Assembly: GCF_004365965.1 (NCBI RefSeq)
Contig: NZ_SOEB01000016.1
Coordinates: 33,611 to 97,610 of the forward strand
Reading direction: 5' to 3'
Origin: Rhodovulum visakhapatnamense
GTDB lineage: Bacteria; Pseudomonadota; Alphaproteobacteria; Rhodobacterales; Rhodobacteraceae
DNA: 64,000 nucleotides
In this document: piece after piece, positions 25,027-32,912 of the stretch
Position numbering within the stretch: position 1 is the stretch's first letter
Layout of the letters: each line of letters opens with the position of its first letter
Made by a program: the position numbers and the translations under genes
The notes under the pieces: model-generated
Told to the model about the DNA's origin: nothing
Databases searched by the model: none
Seen by the model: the letters and a program-made list of their open reading frames with translations, nothing else

Positions 25027-27198
25027 TCACTCTGCCGCCATCATCGACGCATCGCTGTCCGGCAAATCGACCGTCAGAAAGGCCGGGAGAGCGATGTCTT
25101 CGGGATCGCCCGCATCTTCCCCCTGCCGTTCTCCGACCGCCTCTCCGTCGAACGTCACCAGATCGGCCCGGCGCAGGACCTCGGGCAACCAACCGCTTCC
25201 CTTGAGAAGCCGTTCGGCTTCCGTCGCCATTTCGCCCTTCTTCAGATGGTCGAGAAGCTGCGCAGTCCCCTCGCCTTTCGCCTCACGCACGGTCTCGAGG
25301 ATCCGGGCCTTGGGAACCCGGTTGAGATAGCCATCGACCGTCGGCTCCCAGCCTGCCTCAACCATGTCGAGATCGACCGCGCGCACCACGAGATCGGCAT
25401 GGGCCATGCGGCGAGTCAGACCGCTGGCTGAAATACCTGCCCCATAGGGGTGCACCTTTTCATGAAGCGCGTTGATCCCAAAGCTGAGGCAATGCGCCAG
25501 CAGAGCCAGACGGCTGCCGTGGTCGAGGATCGTCAGATACTCCCAGAGCGCCGCATCGTCTCCGAGGGGCAGGTCGGCCTCCCAAGCCGCATGACGTTCG
25601 TCGACGAGCTTCGCCACGACGCTGTCCTTCAGATCGGGCGCCTGCGCCGACATGTAGACGTGACGCACCGAAGCCTCGAGACAGCTGCCGGTGGCAGATG
25701 AGGTGCGGAAGGTGTCCGTCACGAGCTTCAGGAGCAGGAGCGTCAGCGCGACGTCGGGCGAGCGCCCGATTGCTTCCCGAAGCGCGAGGGTCCGGTGGGC
25801 GGTCATTTCCATGACCAGACGCTCGGGCAGCGGCTTCAGCGCCCCGTCGTCTTCCTCGTCGGATGCGTCCGCGCCGATCGGGTGACCACCCGAGGTGATG
25901 ACGGTACCCCCGGCGGAGGTGGCCGACGGGTTCCAGTTGGAAACACCGACATCACCCCCCTGCCCCATGGCATCCAAACCATCGCCCTCCTGGACCGCGG
26001 TCTCCTCGCGCGGCTCGTCTTCGGGCCGGACATAGCCGCGATAGATCGCAAGACTGCCGTCCCGATCCAGCGTCACGAATACGCCCGCGCGCGCAACCTC
26101 GGCCGGGTCGTAGTTCAGCGGCCGCTGTTCGAGCGCTTCCATCGCCATCTCGAGCTGACCGAGCCGGGCATCGATCTCTTCGGGGTACTCGTCCTGGTCG
26201 GCGCATTCTTCCTCCAGCGCCCGATACTCGGCGAGGAGCGAAGCGTGGGCCGCGCTTTCCTCGTCCGTCATCAGCGCGGGATCACCGGCCAGACGTCGCA
26301 GACCGTGGCTGTAGCCATAGGGCAGGTCGGTCGCCACCTCGATCCACTTCCAGCCCTCCGAGGCCAGCGCCTCGGCTTCGGCTTGAAGCTTCTCGGCGAC
26401 CAGCTGGTCGAGCAGAGCAGGGTCCTCGAGCCAGCCACCGTCATCGCCCTGGAAAAGATCACGCAGGACGACACCACCCGCCGCCTCATAGGCATCGACA
26501 CCGACGAAGACCGCACGACGATCCGAAGCCCGGACCGAGGTCTCCGTCAACATACGCCGGATGGCGTAGGGCTCCTTGTTCCAGGAGTTCTTCACCGCAT
26601 CCCAGACCTGGACCTGACGCCCGTGGTCAGGGTTCACCGTGAACGCCATCAGCTGTTCCAGCGTCAAGCCATCCTCGGCATAGACCTCGAGCAGGGCAGG
26701 GGCCACGGACGCGAGTTTCAGGCGCTGCTTCACGATCTGCGGGGTCACGAAGAAGGCCGCGGCGATCGCTTCCTCGCCCTGACCCTTCTCGCGAAGAGCA
26801 TGAAATGCGCGGAACTGGTCGAGCGGGTGCAAAGCCACACGCTGCATGTTCTCGGCCAGCGAGTCGTCCTCGGCCAGAATGTCGGACGCGGCATCCCGCA
26901 CGATGCAGGGGATCGGGGCGGTTTTCGCCAGTCGCTTCTGCTTCACCAGAAGCGTCAGCGCCTGGAAGCGACGGCCACCGGCTGGGATTTCGAACATGCC
27001 GGTCTCGACACCATCGGCATCGACAACGGCCCGGACGTTCAGGCTCTGCAGGAGCCCGCGACGGGCAATGTCCTCGGCCAGTTCCTCGACCGAGACGCCA
27101 GCCTTTATGCGCCGCACGTTGGACTGGCTCAGCGCGAGCTTGTTGAAGGGAATGTCCCGCGAGGGGGACAGGGTGACTTTCTGGGCTGCTTTCGCCAT
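25027..27198 (-). CDS. Large ParB/RepB-domain protein (723 aa)
   Basis: The first 200 residues are a ParB/Srx-type domain: IPFNKLALSQSNVRRIKAGV, SVEELAEDIARRGLLQSLNV, the GGRRFQAL box, LAENMQR and then a HTH-like FFVTPQIVKQRLKLASVAP. The remaining 500 residues are acidic with no motif I recognise. The start at 27198 has GGAGAAG upstream; a longer form from 27255 is less likely. True plasmid RepB is encoded separately at 28792, so this is a second ParB-like protein, more than twice normal length. It lies just after repC and the candidate parS sites. Roles in DNA binding, nucleoid association or anti-restriction are all possible. Confidence 0.8.
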   Translation of the reverse strand: MAKAAQKVTLSPSRDIPFNKLALSQSNVRRIKAGVSVEELAEDIARRGLLQSLNVRAVVDADGVETGMFEIPAGGRRFQALTLLVKQKRLAKTAPIPCIVRDAASDILAEDDSLAENMQRVALHPLDQFRAFHALREKGQGEEAIAAAFFVTPQIVKQRLKLASVAPALLEVYAEDGLTLEQLMAFTVNPDHGRQVQVWDAVKNSWNKEPYAIRRMLTETSVRASDRRAVFVGVDAYEAAGGVVLRDLFQGDDGGWLEDPALLDQLVAEKLQAEAEALASEGWKWIEVATDLPYGYSHGLRRLAGDPALMTDEESAAHASLLAEYRALEEECADQDEYPEEIDARLGQLEMAMEALEQRPLNYDPAEVARAGVFVTLDRDGSLAIYRGYVRPEDEPREETAVQEGDGLDAMGQGGDVGVSNWNPSATSAGGTVITSGGHPIGADASDEEDDGALKPLPERLVMEMTAHRTLALREAIGRSPDVALTLLLLKLVTDTFRTSSATGSCLEASVRHVYMSAQAPDLKDSVVAKLVDERHAAWEADLPLGDDAALWEYLTILDHGSRLALLAHCLSFGINALHEKVHPYGAGISASGLTRRMAHADLVVRAVDLDMVEAGWEPTVDGYLNRVPKARILETVREAKGEGTAQLLDHLKKGEMATEAERLLKGSGWLPEVLRRADLVTFDGEAVGERQGEDAGDPEDIALPAFLTVDLPDSDASMMAAE

Positions 27199-27307
27199 CA
27201 GATCTTCTCCGCGACGGGCGTCGGAAGCCACTCTCCCGAACTCACTTCCCGTCACCCCTCAAACCCCCAACCTTTTTCTCTCTTCGGCTATCGACGCATC
27301 GCTGCGT

Positions 27308-27327
27308 GACTTAACAGCTGTAAAGTC
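27308..27327. promoter_or_regulatory. Candidate parS/incompatibility palindrome 1
   Basis: GACTTAACAGCTGTAAAGTC is a 20-bp palindrome with only one mismatched pair, lying just downstream of repC. A second copy of the core lies 47 bp away and a partial third (GCTTAACAGCTGC) occurs within repB near 29225. Position and symmetry fit partition or replication-control sites of repABC plasmids. Confidence 0.55.
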
Positions 27328-27354
27328 GCGCCGAACTTGATGATCGCTCCAAGA

Positions 27355-27374
27355 GACTTAACAGCTGTTATGCA
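27355..27374. promoter_or_regulatory. Candidate parS/incompatibility palindrome 2
   Basis: GACTTAACAGCTGTTATGCA shares the 14-base GACTTAACAGCTGT with the first site and contains the perfect palindrome TAACAGCTGTTA. It overlaps the stop codon of repC (27368-27370). Confidence 0.55.
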
Positions 27375-28591
27375 GCATTTCGCCGGGACATCAGCGCCAT
27401 GACCATCGGTCCGCAGGAGAACTCGCCCGCCGCCGCCTTGGATGTCAGCGCACGGAGGTAGCCACCGGGCGATCGGATGTCCGCAAAGCGTTCCAGCATG
27501 GCGACGACAACGATCGATGCCTGCTCGGGGCCCATGAACCGTTGCGCTTCTTCCCAAGCGGACGCACTGATCCCCATGGCCGGCCGCACATGGCAAGCGG
27601 CATCGAAAAGCTGATGCCAGTGACGGATATCGCCCTGGTAGAAGGTTTTGAGCGATGGGCACCCCGCGATCACCAGATGGAGCGGAATCTTTGGCACGCG
27701 TCTTGTGTCCGCTTCTTCCACGTCAGCAAAAAGCGCATCCGTTTCAGGATCTGGCGCGCCGGCCGCCGCCCCGCCTTTGTCTAAGGCAGGTTCAAGATCT
27801 ATAGATTCTTTATTTGAATTATGATGGTGACGCTCAAACTTGGCACCATTGGTGTTCATTTCTTCTGTTTCAAGACCGTCAATGACGTTGCGTGCGTGGT
27901 CGAGAAGGGCTTCGAGGTCCGCTCTAACTGCCGCAAGTTCCTCGATCGCAAGCTTGCGGCGGAGGGCGCGCGCAGTAAGGACAGCCTTGTCGCGAAGCTG
28001 ATCCCAGAGGCCAAGGCCTGGCCGGATCTCCTCTCCAAACTCCGCAACGGCAGCGAGATCGCGCCGCATGAGGCTCACGACCTCCCGCAGTCGCCGCACA
28101 CGGTCCTCGGCCTCACGCACGGCCTCTGCGGCCCGTGCAATCTCCTCGGCCCGGCAGTAGAGCGGCGAGAGATCAAAGCCAAAAGCCACGCGCTCTTCGC
28201 CATGCTTGCGGACATACCTCTTCCCGTTGGGGCTATCGCGGCGCATCAGCAAGCCTGCCTCGACCAGGCGGGCAATGTGCCTGCGCATCGTGGAGCAAGG
28301 CATACCGTTCAGCCGCTCGCAGATTGCCTTGTTGGACGGGAAGACAACCATCTCGGCGTTCCCGCCAAGCGCATCATCCGGAAAGAAGCTGAGAAGCCCC
28401 TGCAGAACAGTCAGATCGCGCTCGGAAATCCTAAAGGCGGCCTGCGCCTTGGACAGCTCGCGAAGGAGCTCCCACTTGTTGACGGGCTTGCCCGGAACAG
28501 ACGCCTCAGGCTGCTCGACCACGCGCAGATGGGCGTGCGAGATCGGCCGCATAAACGGCGAAATCGGTGTGTACTCCATGATGTCATTCAC
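27368..28591 (-). CDS. repC: Plasmid replication initiator RepC
   Basis: A 407-aa RepC-type initiator, about the family length. The N-terminal winged-helix region includes QAAFRISERDLTVLQGLLSF, FPSNKAICERLNGMPCSTMR and HIARLVEAGLLMRRDSPNGK; the C-terminal domain includes PLHLVIAGCPSLKTFYQGDI. RepC binds the origin, usually inside its own gene. It starts with GTG at 28591 (an ATG four codons in is the alternative). It is third in repABC, separated from repB by the 200-bp ctRNA region that controls its expression. Confidence 0.95.
   Translation of the reverse strand: MNDIMEYTPISPFMRPISHAHLRVVEQPEASVPGKPVNKWELLRELSKAQAAFRISERDLTVLQGLLSFFPDDALGGNAEMVVFPSNKAICERLNGMPCSTMRRHIARLVEAGLLMRRDSPNGKRYVRKHGEERVAFGFDLSPLYCRAEEIARAAEAVREAEDRVRRLREVVSLMRRDLAAVAEFGEEIRPGLGLWDQLRDKAVLTARALRRKLAIEELAAVRADLEALLDHARNVIDGLETEEMNTNGAKFERHHHNSNKESIDLEPALDKGGAAAGAPDPETDALFADVEEADTRRVPKIPLHLVIAGCPSLKTFYQGDIRHWHQLFDAACHVRPAMGISASAWEEAQRFMGPEQASIVVVAMLERFADIRSPGGYLRALTSKAAAGEFSCGPMVMALMSRRNAA
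27795..27830. other. A+T-rich island within repC, candidate oriV
   Basis: Inside GC-rich repC a short A+T-rich run occurs (GATCTATAGATTCTTTATTT and onward), encoding the unusual NSNKESIDLE stretch. In characterised repABC plasmids the origin is an A+T-rich segment within repC, so this is the best oriV candidate here. Confidence 0.45.
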
Positions 28592-28629
28592 GAAGGCAAA
28601 ATTTCCCTGGCCCGCGAATCGCTTTGCGC

Positions 28630-28658
28630 TTGCGGGAAAGGGGCCAGATCGCTACATT
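28630..28658 (+). promoter_or_regulatory. Promoter of the counter-transcribed RNA
   Basis: TTGCGG (28630-28635) and TACATT (28653-28658) are spaced by exactly 17 bp on the plus strand, opposite to repABC, in the repB-repC gap. Confidence 0.6.
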
Positions 28659-28664
28659 CAGAGG

Positions 28665-28749
28665 TGCGAAAACTGAGTTTTGTAGCGGGCTGGTCCCGTG
28701 CGAAACCTAAGAAAGGTCTCGTGAAGCTTGCTTCTCGGGGCCTTTTTCT
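28665..28749 (+). ncRNA. Counter-transcribed RNA (incA-type) of repABC
   Basis: Transcribed against repABC from the promoter at 28630 and ended by an intrinsic terminator: a GC-rich imperfect stem from 28714 to 28743 (AGGTCTCGTGAAG pairing with CTTCTCGGGGCCT) followed by TTTTTCTTTT. The length of about 85 nt and the place between repB and repC match the small antisense RNAs that repress repC translation or transcription and give incompatibility. The exact 5' end is inferred from the -10 box. Confidence 0.65.
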
Positions 28750-28791
28750 TTTCTGCCTGTCTCGTGCCTCCTTTTTGGTTGTTGCTCTTCC

Positions 28792-29724
28792 TCAGTCTTC
28801 CTTGCGCTTCCAGCGCTCGTGAAGCTCGGCGATCAGCTGCGGGGCCTTGCCCTCAAGCCAGCTGACAAAATCTCTATCCTCGGCCTTCAGCTCGAGCTTG
28901 AACTGTCGGCCGCGGCGCCCTGTCGCGATGGTTGCAGCCCCGACACCCGGAATGGCCACAATGGGTGCCCCTCGGGGACTTGATGGGCGGGTCGGCCGCT
29001 CTGCCTGCACCACTGCGGAGAGGACGGCCAGGAACGCGGCGTCCGACTTTTCGTCGGGACCACCAGAGTGAGAAGACCTGGCCTCAGCCGCCACTGCAGC
29101 GAGGTCCTCGCGGTCCACAGATGCATCGGCCATTGACTTCTTGAGCTCCTCCCAACGAGGCCGGCCGATACCTGGCGCAGCACCGATCGCTAGGACGAGG
29201 CTCTCGCCAACCGCGCGGACGACGCTTAACAGCTGCGACACACCAGCTTCGGTGAGGCCCAGAACCTCCGCCACACCCTTGTTGGTACGTTCCGCCTCTC
29301 CCAGATGATCGCCATTGAGCAAGGCCGCCGCAACCAACGCACGTTCGATGAAGCTAAGGTCACGTCGTTCTTGGTTCTCAAGCAGTTGATCACGAAGCGC
29401 CTGATCCCCGTCCATTTCAGTTACGATCGCACGGACCTTGATCCCGAGCTCTCGGCAGGCTTCAAGCCGACGACGCCCGTAGATCAGGCTGTAGCGATCA
29501 CCTTCGAGAGGTCGTACGAGGATCGGCACCCGTTGGCCGCTTCTGGAGATCGATGCCTTCAGCCCAGCAATCTCGATTTGGAGACGGTCATCCAGCCTGC
29601 CCAAGGTCTCGACATGGTCAGGCTCGATCTCGAACACGCCGCCCCGCAGCCTGCGCCCCTCAAGAGCGTCGGGGGCATTACGCAAAGTCTGCAAGGGCAG
29701 TCCCAGTTTAGGCTTTCTTGCCAT
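28792..29724 (-). CDS. repB: Plasmid partitioning protein RepB
   Basis: A 310-aa ParB-type centromere-binding protein. It has the ParB/Spo0J N-domain (GLKASISRSGQRVPILVRPL, then YSLIYGRRRLEACRELG), the LLENQERRDLSFIERA box and a HTH (GVAEVLGLTEAGVSQLLSVV). The start at 29724 (MARKPKLGLPLQTLRNAPDA) lies within the repA end, overlapping it by 17 bp; GGGGAC precedes it. Together with RepA it segregates the plasmid by binding parS. Confidence 0.93.
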   Translation of the reverse strand: MARKPKLGLPLQTLRNAPDALEGRRLRGGVFEIEPDHVETLGRLDDRLQIEIAGLKASISRSGQRVPILVRPLEGDRYSLIYGRRRLEACRELGIKVRAIVTEMDGDQALRDQLLENQERRDLSFIERALVAAALLNGDHLGEAERTNKGVAEVLGLTEAGVSQLLSVVRAVGESLVLAIGAAPGIGRPRWEELKKSMADASVDREDLAAVAAEARSSHSGGPDEKSDAAFLAVLSAVVQAERPTRPSSPRGAPIVAIPGVGAATIATGRRGRQFKLELKAEDRDFVSWLEGKAPQLIAELHERWKRKED

Positions 29725-30901
29725 TGCGTCCCCACGTGCTCTGGATGATCGCGGCGATCTCATCGTTGACGGCATTCATGGACTCGATGGCGCGGTCGAA
29801 GGTTTGGCGCGTGAAGTCCTTCTTGTCCGCCTCATACAAGGTCTGCTTGGTCAGCCCGGCATCCGATATCGCCGTCGACTCGACCATGTGGTTGGTCAGC
29901 ACCGAACGCCCGAAGAGCCCGCGGATGAAGGCGATCACCTCGGTCTGTGGGGCGTCGCCCACCTTGTAGCGGGTCGGCAGGAACCGGAGCCAATCGAACC
30001 GCAGGTTGGCGCCTGCATCGCGGATCACACCCAACAGGTCTGCCGTCATCCGCAGGAACTGCGACATCGACATGAGGTCGAGCATCTGTGGATGGACGGT
30101 AACCAGGACCCCCGAGGACGCGGAAAGGGCAGACATGGTCAGGAAGCCCAGTTGCGGAGGGCAGTCGATCACGACGACATCGTAGTCGCTTTCGACGCTG
30201 TCGAGTGCATCACGGACTCTCGCGAAGAAAGCGCGGGCGCCGCCACGCTGGATCGCGGCGGGGGTCTCATGTTCGAACTCCATGAGCTCGAGATTGCCCG
30301 GAATGAGATCCAGGCCTCGGATGTACGTCTTCCTGATGACCTCGGAAACCGGGACAGGGTCGTCATAACGGACTGCGTCGTATAGCGTCCCCCCTTCCAT
30401 GAGGTCCAGTTCAGGCTGGATCCCATGCAAGGCGGACAACGACGCCTGCGGATCCAGATCAATGGACAGGACCCGATAACCCTTGAACGCAAGTCTCTGT
30501 GCAAGGTGTGCTGATGTGGTTGTCTTGCCGGACCCACCCTTGAAGTTCACAACGGAAATGACCTGCAGCTCGTCCCCTTTGCGCCGACCAGGCACATAGG
30601 TTCCCGGCTTCTTGGCATTGGCCTCGAGGCTGTGCCTGATCTCCCAGACATCGTCGAGGGTGTAGCGGCGATGGCTACCGGCCGTCGTCTCGACGTCCGT
30701 GATCTTGCCTTCCCGATGAAGTTTGCGAAGGTAGGTGTGATCGACACCGAGCAGCTCGGCCGCCTCACCGCTCGTCAAGCTGCGCATCACCTTTTTCGCG
30801 TCTGGTGGAAAGTGCGCTGCGCGTTGTGCATGCAGGTTCGAAGCCAAGAGTTCGGCGTAGTGGCCAATGGCGACGTCCAGGTCTTTGTCTATCTCGGTCA
30901 T
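29708..30901 (-). CDS. repA: Plasmid partitioning ATPase RepA
   Basis: A 397-aa ParA-type ATPase with an N-terminal HTH region (SLTSGEAAELLGVDHTYLRK, residues about 41-60) for autorepression. The deviant Walker A is KGGSGKTT (121-128), followed by VLSIDLDPQASLSALHG and VVVIDCPPQLGFLT. RepA with RepB drives segregation and represses the repABC promoter. First gene of the cassette; its promoter would lie in 30902-31050, divergent from the toxin-antitoxin pair. Confidence 0.95.
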   Translation of the reverse strand: MTEIDKDLDVAIGHYAELLASNLHAQRAAHFPPDAKKVMRSLTSGEAAELLGVDHTYLRKLHREGKITDVETTAGSHRRYTLDDVWEIRHSLEANAKKPGTYVPGRRKGDELQVISVVNFKGGSGKTTTSAHLAQRLAFKGYRVLSIDLDPQASLSALHGIQPELDLMEGGTLYDAVRYDDPVPVSEVIRKTYIRGLDLIPGNLELMEFEHETPAAIQRGGARAFFARVRDALDSVESDYDVVVIDCPPQLGFLTMSALSASSGVLVTVHPQMLDLMSMSQFLRMTADLLGVIRDAGANLRFDWLRFLPTRYKVGDAPQTEVIAFIRGLFGRSVLTNHMVESTAISDAGLTKQTLYEADKKDFTRQTFDRAIESMNAVNDEIAAIIQSTWGRNGKKA

Positions 30902-31050
30902 GCCCTGCTCGATCCGTGGGCGCGATTTTTATGTGACCGCGCGGTATTTTTCGAGACTATTGCCTGACCGATCAGATTCGCGCAAGCACTTTCTAAATCT
31001 GGTGTCAGCCACTGCGCGACGCACAAGAGTAGCCCAAGCAGCGGACAGGC

Positions 31051-31093
31051 TTGCCCATTCAACCAACATGATATACATTCCTGATCGTATATC
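31051..31093 (+). promoter_or_regulatory. Promoter and operator of the toxin-antitoxin operon
   Basis: TTGCCC (31051-31056) and TACATT (31074-31079) are spaced by 17 bp. A perfect inverted repeat GATATAC-N10-GTATATC (31070-31093) covers the -10 box, as expected for an AbrB-antitoxin autorepression site. Confidence 0.65.
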
Positions 31094-31109
31094 CACTCAG
31101 GAGGTCACG

Positions 31110-31337
31110 ATGCAGGTCGCGAAATGGGGCAACTCGCTTGCCGTCCGCCTGCCCGCGGAGCTTGTCCGGGAGCTTGGCCTCAAGGAAGGCGATCAGATCG
31201 ATCTGGTGAAGGACGACGGCCAGGTCAGAGTCCGTCGTCTAGCGCGCGCGGATGAGGTGCTGACGGGTCTGCGCCGCTTCCGGGGCAAGCTGCCCGCTGC
31301 AGAGCGCCTGAGCCGCGACGCTGCGCATGAGCGCTGA
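31110..31337 (+). CDS. AbrB/MazE-type antitoxin
   Basis: A 75-aa swapped-hairpin AbrB-fold antitoxin: MQVAKWGNSLAVRLPAELVR, then LGLKEGDQIDLVKDDGQVRV, with a C-terminal tail (LRRFRGKLPAAERLSRDAAH) that would wrap the toxin. A perfect AGGAGG is six bases before the ATG. It overlaps the toxin gene by 11 bp. An inverted repeat at the promoter suggests autoregulation. Such pairs stabilise plasmids by post-segregational killing. Confidence 0.9.
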   Translation: MQVAKWGNSLAVRLPAELVRELGLKEGDQIDLVKDDGQVRVRRLARADEVLTGLRRFRGKLPAAERLSRDAAHER

Positions 31338-31722
31338 GTTCGCGGACACGAATGTCGTTCTTTACCTGCTCGACGATGGCACGAAAGCCGATCGCGCCGA
31401 GGTTATCCTGGGGCAGGGGCCCCGGATCAGCGTTCAGGTCCTGAACGAGACGCTGGTGAACTGTCGCCGCAAGGCTGGCCTGAGCTGGGAGGAAGCAGAG
31501 GCGTTTCTTGAGGGCATTCGTGCCTTGTGCCCCGTCGAAGAGCTGACCCTTCAGACCCACGACGTCGGCCGCGCCTTGGCGGAACGCTACGGCTTCTCGA
31601 TCTACGACGCCATGATAGTGGCCAGCGCTTTGGTTGCGGGCTGCACCACGCTGTGGAGCGAGGACATGCAAGATGGCCTGCTGGTCGAAGGCCAGCTTCG
31701 CATCATCAATCCCTTTACGTGA
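31327..31722 (+). CDS. PIN-domain toxin (VapC-like RNase)
   Basis: A 131-aa PIN nuclease. The acidic metal-binding residues are in place: Asp7 (FADTNVVLYLLD), Glu40 (QVLNETLVN), Asp93 (IYDAMIVASA) and Asp112 (WSEDMQDG). Related toxins cut tRNA or rRNA. Its start overlaps the antitoxin by 11 bp, so the two are translationally coupled. Position beside repA is typical of plasmid addiction modules. Confidence 0.92.
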   Translation: MSAEFADTNVVLYLLDDGTKADRAEVILGQGPRISVQVLNETLVNCRRKAGLSWEEAEAFLEGIRALCPVEELTLQTHDVGRALAERYGFSIYDAMIVASALVAGCTTLWSEDMQDGLLVEGQLRIINPFT

Positions 31723-31755
31723 GCAGACAGTTTCTGAGCATGGGGCCGGTCAAAG

Positions 31756-31792
31756 CCTTGTAATCCTTCCATGTCGTGGAGGATTTGCAAGG
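31756..31792. terminator. Bidirectional hairpin between toxin and recombinase genes
   Basis: CCTTGTAATCCTTCC pairs, with one bulge and one or two mismatches, with GGAGGATTTGCAAGG across a six-base loop. It lies between two convergent genes and could serve as terminator for both. Confidence 0.55.
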
Positions 31793-31800
31793 TATCTCGA

Positions 31801-32685
31801 CTACTCAAGCAGCCCCAGCCTCTCGGCCCGCTCCAGCAGCATCTTCACCGAGGAGGGTTGCCAGCTTGTCCGCCCGCGGGGCGTACGCTCGCGCATCGCT
31901 TCCAGTCGAGTGCAGATCGCCTGAAGTGTGATGTCGGGGTCCGCGCCCTTGATGGCGGCGACGATGGCGGGCAGGCGGTCGTCGGTCTCGCGGCGGCCCG
32001 CTCGGGCCAGCACAGTCTCAGGCAGGAAGCCGTCGCGGACATAAGCGTTGACGGCGCGCAAAAGCCGGCTCTGCGTCCACTGGCGCTCGCGGGGCAGGGG
32101 GCCGTTGACGATGCGCACCACATCTTCCCAGGCTAAGTCGGGCCGCAGGCGGCGCACATGGGGCACCCAGTCCTGGGCCGTCTCGTTCAGCCGCTCCATG
32201 TAGCCGTCCTGCCGCGCCAGCCGCACCTTGCGCAGCGCTGCCGGATCACGGGCGCGCAGGCCCGGATTGCCGCCAACCCGGCCTTTGGTTTTTGCGCTGG
32301 CCAGCCCGGCCTTGGTGCGTTCGCGGATCAAGGCGCGCTCAAACTCGGCGGCGGCACCCAGGACCTGCAGGGTGAACTTGCCCTGCGGCGAGGACGTGTC
32401 GATCGGGTCCATGAGCGAGCGGAAGAAGGCGCCCCTAGCTTCCAGCCGTTCAATCACCTCGAGGAGGTGCGACAGTGACCGCGCCAGACGGTCGATGCGC
32501 ACCACGACCAGCGTATCGCCCTTCCCGATCCGCTCGAGCACGCGGGCCAGCACGGGCCGTGCGCGGTTGCCGCCCGAGGCCTGCTCCTCGTGGATCTCGA
32601 CGCAGCCCGCGGATTTAAGGGCCTGCGACTGGGGCAGGGGGGTCTGATCCTCGGTCGAGACGCGCGCGTAGCCGATCAGGGGCAT
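31801..32685 (-). CDS. Serine recombinase (resolvase/invertase family)
   Basis: A 294-aa protein with an N-terminal resolvase domain: GYARVSTEDQ carrying the catalytic Ser10, VVVRIDRLARSLSHLLEVIE and FERALIRERTKAGLASAKTK. After the usual hinge the C-terminal part is about 100 residues longer than in gamma-delta-type resolvases and includes a second HTH-like stretch (SWQPSSVKMLLERAERLGLL). It may resolve plasmid multimers or act for a lost transposon. Inverted repeats just upstream (32696-32741) could be its binding sites. Confidence 0.9.
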   Translation of the reverse strand: MPLIGYARVSTEDQTPLPQSQALKSAGCVEIHEEQASGGNRARPVLARVLERIGKGDTLVVVRIDRLARSLSHLLEVIERLEARGAFFRSLMDPIDTSSPQGKFTLQVLGAAAEFERALIRERTKAGLASAKTKGRVGGNPGLRARDPAALRKVRLARQDGYMERLNETAQDWVPHVRRLRPDLAWEDVVRIVNGPLPRERQWTQSRLLRAVNAYVRDGFLPETVLARAGRRETDDRLPAIVAAIKGADPDITLQAICTRLEAMRERTPRGRTSWQPSSVKMLLERAERLGLLE

Positions 32686-32695
32686 AAAATCAGGC

Positions 32696-32741
32696 CGTTT
32701 GCAGTTTCATATATCAGCAATAAACGACCGTTTGTAAACGG
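32696..32741. promoter_or_regulatory. Inverted repeats upstream of recombinase, res-like site
   Basis: Two adjacent symmetric sites: CGTTT...AAACG spanning 32696-32726, and CCGTTT-GT-AAACGG at 32728-32741. Resolvases bind such paired repeats next to their genes. Operator or recombination function is inferred from position. Confidence 0.45.
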
Positions 32742-32886
32742 ATGCAAGGACGCTCTTTGCGGTGCTGTCCATCGGAAAGCCCTTGGTTTCCTGAGGCTGA
32801 CCACGGTCAGAGAGGTCTCGAAGACCACCGCGTGTGCGTGCTATATACAACTGTGTCGAGGCCCCCCAACAAAACCCTTTGGTAAA

Positions 32887-32910
32887 GTGCAAACTGCACG
32901 TATTTTGCAC
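32887..32910 (+). promoter_or_regulatory. Inverted repeat at start of the DUF1612-type gene
   Basis: GTGCAAA-N10-TTTGCAC, a perfect 7-bp inverted repeat ending two bases before the ATG at 32913. This is the same 7-N10-7 geometry as the toxin-antitoxin operator but with different sequence. A candidate autoregulatory operator. Confidence 0.45.
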
Positions 32911-32912
32911 AT

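Noticed and set aside
25795..27309. 504-codon plus-strand frame over the ParB-like gene
   Set aside because: No family sequence; the ParB domain on the opposite strand is convincing.
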